Positions 7,786-16,412 of a stretch of 64,000 bases of DNA are shown piece by piece (position 1 is the first letter of the stretch; every line of letters begins with the position of its first letter). Location of the stretch: the NCBI GenBank assembly GCA_002238825.1, contig MPNC01000005.1, forward strand, positions 205,077 to 269,076, written 5' to 3'. The translations under genes and the position numbers were made by a program. The notes beneath the pieces were generated by a model, which saw only the letters and a program-made list of their open reading frames with translations, was not told where the DNA came from and did no database searches. This DNA is from SAR202 cluster bacterium bin87 (GTDB lineage Bacteria; Chloroflexota; Dehalococcoidia; Lucifugimonadales; UBA3495).

Positions 7786-8874
7786 CTACATTACGACGAC
7801 GGAACGCAGCACCTCGCCGCGCTCCATGCTGGCGAAGGCCGTTTCCACGTCGCCGATGCCGATGCTCTCGCTGACAAAGGCATCCAGATCCAGCCGGCCC
7901 TGGAGGTACAGGTCGATGAGCATCGGGAAATCGCGGCTGGGCAGGCAATCACCGTACCACGAGGACTTCAGCGAGCCGCCGCGACCGAACACCTCGATGA
8001 GAGGAAGTTCGATTTTCATGGTGGGATCCGGGACCCCGACCAGGACCACGGTGCCGGCCAGATCGCGAGCGTAGAAGGCCTGCTCGTAGGTGGCGGGATT
8101 CCCGACGGCCTCGATGACCACGTCGGCGCCGTTGCCGCCCGTGAGTTCCCGGATCGTCTCGACCGGATCGGTGTCGGTTGAGTTGACGGTGTGAGTGGCG
8201 CCCAATTGGCGGGCCCATTCCAGCTTGCGTTCGTCGATGTCGACGCCGATGATGGTATGGGCGCCAGCCAAACGGGAACCGGCAATGGCCGCGTTGCCCA
8301 CGCCGCCGCAGCCGATGACGGCAACCGAGTCCCCCCGGCCAACGTTGCCGGTGTTCATGGCGGCGCCCAGACCGGCCATAACGCCGCAGCCGATGAGTCC
8401 GGCCGCCAACGCGCTCGCCGATGGATCGACCTTGACCGCCTGGAGGGCGTCCACCAGGGTCAGTTCGCAGAAGGCGCCAATGCCCAGCGCCGGCGATAGT
8501 GGAGACCCATCAGCGAGCGTCATTTTCTGCTGGGCGTTGCGGCTGGCGAAGCAATACCAGGGTCGACCGCGCAGACATGACCGGCAGTTGCCGCAAGGAG
8601 CCCGCCAGGCCAGGATGACGAAATCGCCGGGTTGGACGTTGGACACGTCCGGGCCGACCTTTTCAACCACCCCTGCCGCTTCATGGCCCAGCAGGAAGGG
8701 GAACTCATCATTGATGGCGCCTTCCCGGTAGTGGAGGTCGGTATGGCAGACACCGCAGGCCTGCACGCGCACCAGGGCCTCGCCCTCGCCCGGGTCCGGC
8801 ACCAGGATCGGAACCAGCTCAACCGGCGAACCTTTGGCCCGCGAAACGACCGCCTGAACTTCGTTGACCGGCAT
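7786..8874 (-). CDS. Zinc alcohol dehydrogenase, S-(hydroxymethyl)mycothiol dehydrogenase-like
   Basis: A 362-residue medium-chain dehydrogenase. The start at 8874 has GGAGGG six nt upstream; an ATG-less extension to 8898 is less likely. Catalytic zinc ligands are expected at Cys40 ([14 protein letters not shown]) and His64 (GHEAAG), and the structural zinc at Cys94, 97, 100 and 108. The Rossmann glycines are [12 protein letters not shown]. The stretches around [18 protein letters not shown] and [15 protein letters not shown] resemble the NAD/mycothiol-dependent formaldehyde dehydrogenase (MscR) group of Actinobacteria. The thiol cofactor used here is unknown. It precedes the hydrolase at 7039-7776. 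Confidence 0.88.
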   Translation of the reverse strand: MPVNEVQAVVSRAKGSPVELVPILVPDPGEGEALVRVQACGVCHTDLHYREGAINDEFPFLLGHEAAGVVEKVGPDVSNVQPGDFVILAWRAPCGNCRSCLRGRPWYCFASRNAQQKMTLADGSPLSPALGIGAFCELTLVDALQAVKVDPSASALAAGLIGCGVMAGLGAAMNTGNVGRGDSVAVIGCGGVGNAAIAGSRLAGAHTIIGVDIDERKLEWARQLGATHTVNSTDTDPVETIRELTGGNGADVVIEAVGNPATYEQAFYARDLAGTVVLVGVPDPTMKIELPLIEVFGRGGSLKSSWYGDCLPSRDFPMLIDLYLQGRLDLDAFVSESIGIGDVETAFASMERGEVLRSVVVM

Positions 8875-9164
8875 CAGTTTTCCCTCCGAGTGGGCCACAC
8901 CGAGCAGCCCGCATAGCGGCAGGTATAATGCCTCAACCCGGTGCCGGCGTCAAAGCAGTGAACCGGAAGCAGGGATCTGTATCTGCCGAGCGCCCTCGGC
9001 ACCCGCCTGGGAATCTCCGCGAGCTCGGCTCTCCTGGCGTTGGGTGGGAAATGTGTGACGAACCGGCGTCATCCCCGAATTCCGGTGCGGGCGTGCGGAC
9101 GGCATAGCGCGAGGACAGATCACCGGGGCCGAACTTTTGGCAAGGCTCGGGACGGAGGACCAGG

Positions 9165-10139
9165 ATGCCCAAACGGGTAATAATCGACACGGATCCGGGG
9201 GTCGACGATTGCGCCGCGATCCTGTTGGCGTTGGCGAGCCCTGAGTTGCAGGTCGACGCGCTGACCATCAGCTACGGCAACGGGTCGATGGCGCGATGCG
9301 CGGAAAACGCCCGGAAAATCCTGGAGGCGGCGGGGCGCGAGGACATACCGGTGTACCCGGGAGCGGAGGGGCCACTGATCCGGCCTCCGGTCGCGGGTTG
9401 GGCGTCGCACATCCACGGCGGCGATGCGTTGGGAGAGGTGACCGGCGCCAGCCGGGATATTGCAGCCGGCGAGAGCATGCCCGGGCAGCGCGCTGCGGTG
9501 CAGATAGCCGACCGGGCGCTCAACGCTCCGGGAGAAATAACGGTGCTCGCGTTGGGCCGGATGACCAACGTGGCGCTGGCCCTGCGGTTGGCGCCGGAAA
9601 TTACAGGTGCGCTGGCGGGCGTGGTGGTCATGGGCGGTGCGGTCAGGGTTCCCGGCAACGTTTCGCCCGTGGCCACGGCGAACATCCACGAGGACCCGGA
9701 AGCGGCGGCGGTTCTTTACGACTCCGGCGTGCCCATCGTACAAGTGGGGTTGGACGTATGCGACCGGTGCGGGTTTTCGGACGAACAGTTTGAGCGGCTG
9801 CACGCCAGTGCCTCCCCGGCGGTGCAACTGCTGGTGTCGGCTTCGGCTTACACGCGGGCGGCGTACCGACGGTTGGGTCGTTTGGCGGACGGTGAAGCGG
9901 TGCGTTACAACGACGTGCCGGCCGTGGCCGCCGCGGTCGATCCGAGCCTGATGACCATGCAGCGGTTGCCGGTAGCCGTCGACACGGGAAGCGACCTGAC
10001 CCGCGGGCAAACGGTGACGGACTGGTATGGTCTGACCGGCCGGGCCGCCAACGTCGACGTGTGCCTGGAAGTCGACGCCCAACGACTGACGGAGATGGTG
10101 GTGCAGAGGCTACTGAACCACCCCTGGAACACCGGATAG
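9165..10139 (+). CDS. Inosine/uridine-preferring nucleoside hydrolase
   Basis: Hydrolyses the N-glycosidic bond of ribonucleosides to give a base and ribose. The family's Ca2+-binding aspartate cluster is at the N-terminus, IIDTDPGVDDCAAIL (residues 6-20). Further on are MTNVALAL and VVMGGAVRVPGN with ANIHEDPEAA, as expected for IUNH proteins. It is 324 residues long, normal for the family. GGAGG lies 7 nt before the ATG. Both the 290-nt region before it and the convergent terminator after it suggest a single-gene unit, probably for nucleoside salvage. Confidence 0.92.
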   Translation: MPKRVIIDTDPGVDDCAAILLALASPELQVDALTISYGNGSMARCAENARKILEAAGREDIPVYPGAEGPLIRPPVAGWASHIHGGDALGEVTGASRDIAAGESMPGQRAAVQIADRALNAPGEITVLALGRMTNVALALRLAPEITGALAGVVVMGGAVRVPGNVSPVATANIHEDPEAAAVLYDSGVPIVQVGLDVCDRCGFSDEQFERLHASASPAVQLLVSASAYTRAAYRRLGRLADGEAVRYNDVPAVAAAVDPSLMTMQRLPVAVDTGSDLTRGQTVTDWYGLTGRAANVDVCLEVDAQRLTEMVVQRLLNHPWNTG

Positions 10140-10160
10140 GCGAACACCCAAGCTGACAAA

Positions 10161-10196
10161 AAGAAAGGGCGACCGCAAGGGCCGCCCCTGAGTTTT
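10161..10196. terminator. Bidirectional intrinsic terminator between convergent genes
   Basis: A stem GGGCG (10167-10171) / CGCCC (10183-10187), extended inside by CC/GG, is flanked by gTTTT on the plus side and by CTTTCTTTTTG on the minus side. It lies between the nucleoside hydrolase (+) and peroxiredoxin (-) stops. Confidence 0.7.
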
Positions 10197-10212
10197 CCGT
10201 GCGTTCGGAGTG

Positions 10213-10686
10213 TCAGCCCAGCGCGGCGACGGCGGCCTTGACCTCGGCGTAGTCGGGCTCGTTGACCGGCGCGTCGGCGACCCAGTGGTAGCGGACAACG
10301 CCCTCGGCGTCTACGATGGTCACGGCGCGCTTGGCGGCGACGTAGCCTTCCATGCCGGCGAGACCGGGCAGCGCAACGTCGTAGGAGTTGACCACCTCCC
10401 GGTTGTAATCGCTCAGGAAGGTGTAGTTGACGTTATTGGCGGCCTTCCAGGCGGCCTGGGCGAAGGGCGGGTCCACGGTGATGCCGATGACCTCCGCGTT
10501 CATGTTTTCGAACTCGCCGATGCTGTCCCGCAGGGTGCACATTTCAGTGGTGCAAACGCCTGTGAAAGCGCCGGGGAAGAAGGCAAGCACCACGTTTTTG
10601 CCGCGGTAGTCGCTGAGACTGTGGCGCGTGGCCGGGTTTTCGTGCAGGGTGAAATCGGGAGCTGGCTGCCCTACGGTGATAGCCAT
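10213..10686 (-). CDS. Peroxiredoxin, AhpC/TSA family (AhpE-like)
   Basis: Thiol peroxidase of 157 residues that reduces hydroperoxides in the cytoplasm. The peroxidatic motif is PGAFTGVCTTEMC, with Cys45 as the reactive cysteine and Cys50 a possible partner. An early APDFTL and a late VNEPDYAEV end match short one-Cys or atypical two-Cys enzymes of the AhpE type. AGGAGG precedes the ATG. It stands alone, divergent from ggt. Confidence 0.93.
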   Translation of the reverse strand: MAITVGQPAPDFTLHENPATRHSLSDYRGKNVVLAFFPGAFTGVCTTEMCTLRDSIGEFENMNAEVIGITVDPPFAQAAWKAANNVNYTFLSDYNREVVNSYDVALPGLAGMEGYVAAKRAVTIVDAEGVVRYHWVADAPVNEPDYAEVKAAVAALG

Positions 10687-10852
10687 CGAGGAACCTCCTG
10701 GGGTGGTGGAATTGCGGGGTAATGAGCGTGTCCCTGGCAGCCGAACAGGCAGGGCTGAGGAAACGACGCGAGCATCTTATCATAACGACCGGAACCCTCA
10801 CGTTTCCGGGGGCATGCTAAACTGGCGGGCACCTCAATCCGGAGCAATTGTC

Positions 10853-12454
10853 ATGTTCTTCAACTCACGCCGTTCCACCATTCATGCCACCCGCGGGATG
10901 GTCGCGACCAGCCAACCGCTGGCGGCCATGGCCGGACTCAGGGTACTGATGGATGGCGGCAACGCCGTCGACGCGGCAGTGGCAACGGCGGCAACGCTGA
11001 ACGTGGTGGAGCCCATGTCCACCGGGGTTGGCGGCGACGTGTTCGCGCTGATCTGGAAAGCGGCGGACAAGAACGTTCTGGCGCTGAATGGCAGCGGCCG
11101 CGCCCCGAAAGCCGCTTCGATCGAGGACCTGCACGCCAAGGGACGCAGCCGGATGCCGGCATTCGGACCACTGTCCATATCGGTTCCCGGAACTGTGCAC
11201 GGATGGGAGGTGCTGCTGGAGAGCGAAGGGTCAATGAGCCTGGCCGACGCGCTGGCGCCAGCCATCGATTACGCGGAGAACGGGTTTCCCGTAAGCGACA
11301 TCATCGGTTTCCAATGGAAGCAGCAGGAAGACAAGCTGGCGGCGTTGCCGTCGGGCCAGGAGTTGCTGGTGAACGGGCGCGCCCCGCGTGAGGGGGAAGT
11401 CATGCGGCTGCCCACTCTGGCGGGCACGCTGCGGGCAGTGGCGGAGGGCGGCAGCGAGGCGTTTTACACCGGCCCCATCGCCGCCGTGATGGCACAGTTC
11501 GTCCAGGAACAGGGCGGCTGGCTGGCGGAAGAAGATCTGGAGTCGCACCACTCGGATTGGGACGAGCCCATCAAGACGGACTACCGGGGCGTGACCTGCT
11601 GGGAGTGCCCTCCGAATGGCCAGGGAATCGTCGCGCTGGAGGCGCTCAACATTGTCGAAGGGTTCGACATTGCGGGCATGGGCCCCCAGAGCGCGGAACG
11701 GTACCATCACCTGATCGAGGCGACCCGGCTGGGATTTGCCGACGCGTTTGAATACCTGGCCGACCCACGCTGCGCCGACGTGCCCACTGAAATGTGGACA
11801 TCCAAGGAGTACGCCAAGGGCCGGCGCGCCCTGATCAACCCCGAGCGGGCGTTGGACACCGCACCCTACGGCAAGATGGTTCCAGGCAGCGACACCGTAT
11901 ACATCAGCGTGGTCGACGGCGCGGGGAACGCCTGCTCGCTGATCAACAGCGTTTTCGCCAATTTCGGCTCGGGCCTGGTGGTTCCCGGAACGGGCATCGT
12001 GATGCACAACCGGGCATCCCTGTTCAACGTCAGGCCCGGACATCCGAACTCGCTGGAAGGCGGCAAGCGGCCGTTCCACACCATCATTCCCGCGATGGTG
12101 ACCCGCGATAACGAGCTGTGGCTGAGCTACGGCGTCATGGGCGGGTTCATGCAGCCACAGGGGCACCTGCAGGTAATCAGCAATATGGTGGACTTCGGCA
12201 TGGATTCCCAGGGAGCCATGGACGCCCTGCGGTTCCAGGTGGCGGGCGATTCGGTGTGGCTGGAAGGCGACGTGGACGACGCGGTGGTGACCGGACTGCA
12301 CCAGCGGGGCCATCGCGTGAACGTGATGCACGGCCCGCAGCGGGGCGGCGCCGGCGGGATGGGCGGTGGCCAGGTGATCAGCCGGGACCCCGACTCCGGA
12401 GTGCTCAGCGGCGGCAGCGAACCGCGCAAAGACGGAGCCGCCGTCGGCTGGTAA
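10853..12454 (+). CDS. ggt: Gamma-glutamyltransferase family protein
   Basis: An Ntn hydrolase that cleaves gamma-glutamyl bonds after self-processing into two subunits. The ATG at 10853 (MFFNSRRST) has GGAG at proper spacing, and family similarity starts at once (HATRGMVATSQPLAA, GGNAVDAAVA, GVGGDVFAL). The small-subunit nucleophile is expected at Thr348 in SDTVYISVVD, followed by FGSGLVVPGTGI. There is no signal peptide, so this 533-residue form is probably cytoplasmic. The exact substrate (glutathione, another gamma-glutamyl compound or an acylase-type amide) cannot be told. Its stop abuts the stop of the convergent gene. Confidence 0.9.
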   Translation: MFFNSRRSTIHATRGMVATSQPLAAMAGLRVLMDGGNAVDAAVATAATLNVVEPMSTGVGGDVFALIWKAADKNVLALNGSGRAPKAASIEDLHAKGRSRMPAFGPLSISVPGTVHGWEVLLESEGSMSLADALAPAIDYAENGFPVSDIIGFQWKQQEDKLAALPSGQELLVNGRAPREGEVMRLPTLAGTLRAVAEGGSEAFYTGPIAAVMAQFVQEQGGWLAEEDLESHHSDWDEPIKTDYRGVTCWECPPNGQGIVALEALNIVEGFDIAGMGPQSAERYHHLIEATRLGFADAFEYLADPRCADVPTEMWTSKEYAKGRRALINPERALDTAPYGKMVPGSDTVYISVVDGAGNACSLINSVFANFGSGLVVPGTGIVMHNRASLFNVRPGHPNSLEGGKRPFHTIIPAMVTRDNELWLSYGVMGGFMQPQGHLQVISNMVDFGMDSQGAMDALRFQVAGDSVWLEGDVDDAVVTGLHQRGHRVNVMHGPQRGGAGGMGGGQVISRDPDSGVLSGGSEPRKDGAAVGW

Positions 12455-12838
12455 TTACTGGGACAGCCACCTGCGGAAACGCTGCCAGGTTCCCTGGGGC
12501 TCGGGCTCGATGGGACGCCCGCGCCAATACTGCTGGCTCCGGTTGCCCATGCGTCGGAAGAACATCCACGCGATTGCCGCCGCCATCAGGACCAGGCCGG
12601 CCAGGGAAAGCCACATCATCCTGGCCAGGAACAGGCCAATGAGGGCCAGCACCCCGCCGGCGATGGCCAGCTTTGTGGGTGAAATGAAGGCCCGGGGTTG
12701 ACGCGGCCGCGGCGTGAACGGAGACGGTTGGTCATCCAGGGGCGGTGGAGCGTCAGCCGGCGCGGGAGTGGGTTCGGGCGCGTCGGAATCCAGCTCGTTG
12801 AGCAGTTGTTCGATTTCCTGTTCGTAACGATCTTTCAT
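12455..12838 (-). CDS. Small membrane protein of unknown function
   Basis: A 127-residue protein with start at 12838 (MKDRYEQEIEQLLNEL), chosen for an AGGTG ribosome site and because the upstream extension lies in the promoter. The N-terminal 16 residues look helical and acidic. A Pro/Asp-rich linker follows (20-50), then two transmembrane helices at about 56-72 and 75-94, then a basic tail (FFRRMGNR, FRRWLSQ). No domain is recognised. It could be a membrane-anchored adaptor. Its stop codon is immediately adjacent to the ggt stop. Confidence 0.7.
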   Translation of the reverse strand: MKDRYEQEIEQLLNELDSDAPEPTPAPADAPPPLDDQPSPFTPRPRQPRAFISPTKLAIAGGVLALIGLFLARMMWLSLAGLVLMAAAIAWMFFRRMGNRSQQYWRGRPIEPEPQGTWQRFRRWLSQ

Positions 12839-12884
12839 CTTCGCACCTACCCCTGACTGCAGCGGAACTGTAGATCCGGCTCGG

Positions 12885-12913
12885 ATTATAGCGTGTACTC
12901 GCCGCGGAAGTAA
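12885..12913 (-). promoter_or_regulatory. Promoter of the small membrane protein gene
   Basis: Minus strand TTACTT (12913-12908), a 17-nt spacer and a perfect TATAAT (12890-12885), 47 nt before the ATG at 12838. Confidence 0.55.
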
Positions 12914-13058
12914 GCGAGCATCGCCGGAGGATTTTATTGGCCCCGTATTCGACCAGCGCAATGACGGACAACCCCGGTCGGGAAGTAGCGTCAGCGGGAT
13001 ATGCTAGGATATCGGCGGCAACGGCAGGGCGGACCTGCCGGCAAAGGAGACACACATC

Positions 13059-13784
13059 ATGGCGAATACCCCGTTGGGGCTGGATATCAGAGCCTGCATC
13101 TTTGACGTTTTCGGCACGGTGGTCGACTGGCGGTCGAGCATCACCGAGCAGTGCGCGAACATGGGTCGGATCAAGGGGATCGAAAGGGATTGGGGCGCCT
13201 TCGCCGACGCGTGGCGCGGCAAGTACGGGCCTTACATGAACAAAGTGCGCACCGGAGAACTACCCTGGACCAACCTGGACGCGCTGCACCGGATGTCCCT
13301 GGACGAGGTGCTGGACGAATATGAGATCAGCGGGTTGGATGACGATGAGAAGATGGAGGTCACCCATTTCTGGCACAACCTCCGCCCCTGGTCCGACAGC
13401 GTTCCCGGCCTCTACCGGCTCAAGAACAGGTTCGTCATCGCCCCCATGTCCAACGGCAACATTGCGCTGATGACCAACATGGCCAAGAACGGCGGCATGC
13501 CCTGGGACTGCATCCTGGGCGCCGAGGTGGCGCAGCACTACAAGCCGGACCCGGAGAGCTACGGCACCGCGGTCAAACTGCTGGGTCTGAAGCCCGAGCA
13601 GGTGATGATGGTGGCGGCGCACCAGGGTGATCTGCTGGCGTCGTCCAAGGTGGGCCTCCGCACGGGATTCGTGCCTCGCCCGCGCGAGCACGGGCCGGAT
13701 CGCACGCCGGACCCCACTCCGGACCCGTCGTTCAACGTGGTCGCGAACAGTTTCGTGGACCTGGCGGCCAAGCTGGGAGCGTAA
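13059..13784 (+). CDS. Haloacid dehalogenase, type II (HAD superfamily)
   Basis: A 241-residue HAD protein of the L-2-haloacid dehalogenase subfamily, which hydrolyses 2-haloalkanoic acids through an aspartyl ester. Motif I is IFDVFGTVVDWRSS with Asp16 as nucleophile. Motif II is MSNGN near 131, motif III HYKPDPESY near 167, and motif IV VAAHQGDL near 190. The FDVFGT(V)VDW and SNGN pattern separates this group from general HAD phosphatases. AAAGGAG precedes the ATG. A related dehalogenase-like activity on natural organohalogens is plausible but unproven. Confidence 0.88.
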   Translation: MANTPLGLDIRACIFDVFGTVVDWRSSITEQCANMGRIKGIERDWGAFADAWRGKYGPYMNKVRTGELPWTNLDALHRMSLDEVLDEYEISGLDDDEKMEVTHFWHNLRPWSDSVPGLYRLKNRFVIAPMSNGNIALMTNMAKNGGMPWDCILGAEVAQHYKPDPESYGTAVKLLGLKPEQVMMVAAHQGDLLASSKVGLRTGFVPRPREHGPDRTPDPTPDPSFNVVANSFVDLAAKLGA

Positions 13785-13814
13785 TCCTCAACCGGTGGGG
13801 TTGATCAGGATGCT

Positions 13815-13838
13815 GGGGGCGAATAATCATTCGCCCCT
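13815..13838. repeat. Dispersed palindrome, copy 1
   Basis: GGGGGCGAAT-AATC-ATTCGCCCCT: arms at 13816-13824 and 13829-13837. One terminal mismatch separates it from the consensus AGGGGCGAAT-N4-ATTCGCCCCT seen twice more in the window. It lies between convergent stops and overlaps the TAG of the LLM gene. Confidence 0.85.
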
Positions 13839-14871
13839 ACGTCGTTAAGGGTTCCAGTCCGCAGACTTCGGCAACCAATTCATAGGATCGAACGCGGTCT
13901 TCATAGTGGTAGCAAATGGTTACTACGCTGAGATCGGGGGTCTGGTAATCCTCAGCCACTTTCTCCAAGCCTTCCTTGACCTGCTGGGGATCGCCGTCGA
14001 CGCAGTTGCGGCTGTACTGCTCGATGAACTGCCATTCGTTGGCGAGGTACTTGTAACTGGCGGCCAAATCGGGGTGAGGGACACCCTTGGCCCGACCGGT
14101 CACCGAGCGGAGGCGGCCCAAGTTGCGGCTGGCCGCGATGCGGCGAGCCTCTTCCTCGGTGTCGGCGCACAGTACCTGGACACCGACGTTGACCAACGGC
14201 GCTGAAAGGTACTCTGAAGCCTCAAAATTCTGGCGGTATGACTCGACGATCTGCGGGCCGTCGGTGGCTCCCATGCCGAAAAAGTGAGCGTAGGCGAAGG
14301 GCAGGCCCATTTTCGCGGCCATGAAGGCGGATTCGTATCGGGAACCCAGGAGCCAGACCTGGGGCACCGTTTCCGACTCTTCCGGCGCCGCGAGGACCTC
14401 GTTGAACGGATGGTCATCGGGTTGGGTGTGATTCAGGTAGTTGATTACGTCCCGCACCTGCTGAGGGAAGTGACGGACGTCCTTCGGCATACTGGGATAG
14501 GCCAGGGCCGCCGCAGTAATCTGGTCGCTGCCGGGGGCGCGGCCAATGCCCAGGTCAATTCGGTCCGGGTACAGCGAGTCCAGGATCCGAAAGGTTTCGG
14601 CCACTTTGAGGGAGCTGTAGTGAGGCAGCATCACGCCGCCGGAACCGACGCGGATGCTCTTGGTGTGCGCCGCGATCTGGCCCACCATGACCTCGGGAGC
14701 GGTGCCCGCGAAGTTGGGCAGGTTGTGGTGCTCGGCCACCCAATAACGCTGGTAACCCATTTGTTCGGTGGCGACCGCCAGTTGGATGGTTTCTCGAAGA
14801 GCGACACCGGCGTTGCTACCCTCCCGCATTGGCGATTGGTCGACCACGCTCAGTTGCAGTTTTTGGCTCAA
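13837..14871 (-). CDS. LLM-class flavin-dependent oxidoreductase, MsnO8-like
   Basis: A 344-residue bacterial-luciferase-like TIM barrel using FMN or F420. Typical strings are WVAEHHNLPNFAGTAPEV, RVGSGGVMLPHYSSLKVAE and DLGIGRAPGSD, as in the MsnO8/YvbT group of monooxygenases. The start is a TTG at 14871 with AGGGGGATCAC before it. The stop codon lies inside a dispersed palindrome. It is divergent from pstC across a 209-nt region. The substrate is unknown; homologues are annotated as alkanal- or sulfonate-type monooxygenases only by similarity. Confidence 0.9.
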   Translation of the reverse strand: MSQKLQLSVVDQSPMREGSNAGVALRETIQLAVATEQMGYQRYWVAEHHNLPNFAGTAPEVMVGQIAAHTKSIRVGSGGVMLPHYSSLKVAETFRILDSLYPDRIDLGIGRAPGSDQITAAALAYPSMPKDVRHFPQQVRDVINYLNHTQPDDHPFNEVLAAPEESETVPQVWLLGSRYESAFMAAKMGLPFAYAHFFGMGATDGPQIVESYRQNFEASEYLSAPLVNVGVQVLCADTEEEARRIAASRNLGRLRSVTGRAKGVPHPDLAASYKYLANEWQFIEQYSRNCVDGDPQQVKEGLEKVAEDYQTPDLSVVTICYHYEDRVRSYELVAEVCGLEPLTT

Positions 14872-14958
14872 GTGATCCCCCTGGGTTGTAGGTGCGTCAG
14901 ATGCTGCCCAGCAGCGCGGTATCCGACGCCGGTATTTTTAGTATCAAGAAAGCTCGTC

Positions 14959-14987
14959 TTGTCGGCAGGGGCCGGCTGGCATATTAT
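14959..14987 (+). promoter_or_regulatory. Possible promoter of the pst operon
   Basis: TTGTCG (14959-14964), a 17-nt spacer and TATTAT (14982-14987), overlapping a TATAAT shifted by 3 nt. It leaves an untranslated leader of about 87 nt before pstC. No clear Pho-box direct repeat is seen. Confidence 0.4.
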
Positions 14988-15080
14988 AATAACGCCCAAC
15001 GGAGAAAGTAGCGGCCTAGAACTCCAGCCACGCGGTGCCGGGCAAAAGGCGCCGGTTGCCGACCAGACAGGTGAACCGCT

Positions 15081-16412
15081 TTGCTTTTCGATAAAATAAT
15101 TAAAGCAAAACCGGGGGTGGGAGATACTCCGACAGCCGGGATACCGCTCAAGGGCAGCGGCACAAAGTACCTACTTGAACGCATCGTCAAGTGGGTACTT
15201 TTTCTTTTGGCGTCCGTTTCGGTGCTGACTACCGTTGGAATCGTGTCGGTGCTGCTGTTCGAGGGCGTGCGGTTCTTCACTTCGGACTTTTACGAGCAGC
15301 GGCCGACGGAACGGGTGGCTACCAGCGAAGCCGAGGGCCAGAACGGCGCGGCGCCCGGCACGTTGGCCCCCGGGATCATTCCCCGGGTGGAGGTCCGGGC
15401 TACCACCGACTCGCTGATCTACGTGAACTGGGAAAAACCCACCCCGGGACGAGAAGTCACCGGATACGAGGTGTCCGTCCTGCCCAGCCTCAATACCGAC
15501 CTTTCGGACTGCGCCAATCTGGCGGCAGATCAGACCTCCTGCGTGATCGCCAACGCGGCGCCGGGCCGCTCGCACAAGGTGACGGTGGCCGCGCTGGCCG
15601 GTCCCGGCGAGGGAGTGGGCCTGCAAACCGAATCCTTCAGCGTGCCCGAAGAGGTGAAATGGCACCGGTTCCTGACGGACACCAAATGGCGGACGCTGTT
15701 GGTTCCGCGGTCCTACGGCATCTGGCCGCTTCTGGTGGGCACCACCATGATCGCCGTGCTGGCGATGGTGGTGGCAGTGCCCCTGGGACTGCTGAGCGCG
15801 ATCTTCCTGAGCGAGTACGCACACCCGCAAGTTCGGGCGATCACCAAGCCGATATTGGAGGTGCTGGCCGGTGTCCCAACGGTGGTGTACGGGTTCTTCG
15901 CGCTGTTCTTCATCACTCCGATCCTGCGCTCATTCAGCGACGACGTTGGCATCTTCAACGCGCTGTCGGCCGCCATCGTGATGGGCGTGATGATCATCCC
16001 GATGGTCTCCAGCCTCAGCGAGGACGCGATGCGGGCGGTGCCTAACGCGCTGCGTGAAGGCGCCTACGCCCTGGGAGCAACCAAGGTTGAAGTGGCCACC
16101 AAGGTGGTGCTGCCCGCCGCCCTGTCGGGCATCGTGGCCGCGTTCATCCTGGCGATGTCCCGGGCGATTGGCGAAACGATGATCGTTTTCATCGCTGCGG
16201 GACAAAACGACAGCCTGACCTTCAACCCGCTGGATCCGGTGAACACCATGACCGGCTTCATGGCGACCACAAACTTCAGCGACAACGCAATCCCGGGGAC
16301 TGCACAATTTCAGGCGCTGTTCGCCGTGGGCATAACGCTGTTCATCATCACCCTCGGCATGAATCTGATCAGCCAGTTCGTCGTGTCCAAGTTCCGCGAG
16401 GTGTACGAATAA
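15081..16412 (+). CDS. pstC: PstC phosphate ABC transporter permease with an FN3-like extracytoplasmic insert
   Basis: One of the two permeases of the high-affinity phosphate importer. At 443 residues it exceeds the usual 290-320. TM1 is at about 37-62. Residues 100-187 form a fibronectin-III-like module (PRVEVRATTDSLIYVNW, TGYEVSVLPS, HKVTVAAL) with Cys144 and Cys154 as a possible disulfide. Ordinary PstC continues from about 205 with TM helices and the EAA-like loop EGAYALGATKVEVATKVVLP. The start is a TTG at 15081 after AGGTGA. Its TAA overlaps the pstA ATG (TAATG). The insert would project outside the membrane. Confidence 0.92.
   Translation: MLFDKIIKAKPGVGDTPTAGIPLKGSGTKYLLERIVKWVLFLLASVSVLTTVGIVSVLLFEGVRFFTSDFYEQRPTERVATSEAEGQNGAAPGTLAPGIIPRVEVRATTDSLIYVNWEKPTPGREVTGYEVSVLPSLNTDLSDCANLAADQTSCVIANAAPGRSHKVTVAALAGPGEGVGLQTESFSVPEEVKWHRFLTDTKWRTLLVPRSYGIWPLLVGTTMIAVLAMVVAVPLGLLSAIFLSEYAHPQVRAITKPILEVLAGVPTVVYGFFALFFITPILRSFSDDVGIFNALSAAIVMGVMIIPMVSSLSEDAMRAVPNALREGAYALGATKVEVATKVVLPAALSGIVAAFILAMSRAIGETMIVFIAAGQNDSLTFNPLDPVNTMTGFMATTNFSDNAIPGTAQFQALFAVGITLFIITLGMNLISQFVVSKFREVYE

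Noticed and set aside
8875..9164. A minus-strand coding region upstream of the nucleoside hydrolase
   Set aside because: The open frame there runs into the hydrolase gene, has low-complexity composition and no ribosome site; only a stray TATAAT at 8924 is seen.
10628..10852. A 75-residue N-terminal extension of gamma-glutamyltransferase
   Set aside because: It would run through the divergent peroxiredoxin start and promoter region, shows no signal peptide, and the ATG at 10853 has a proper ribosome site.
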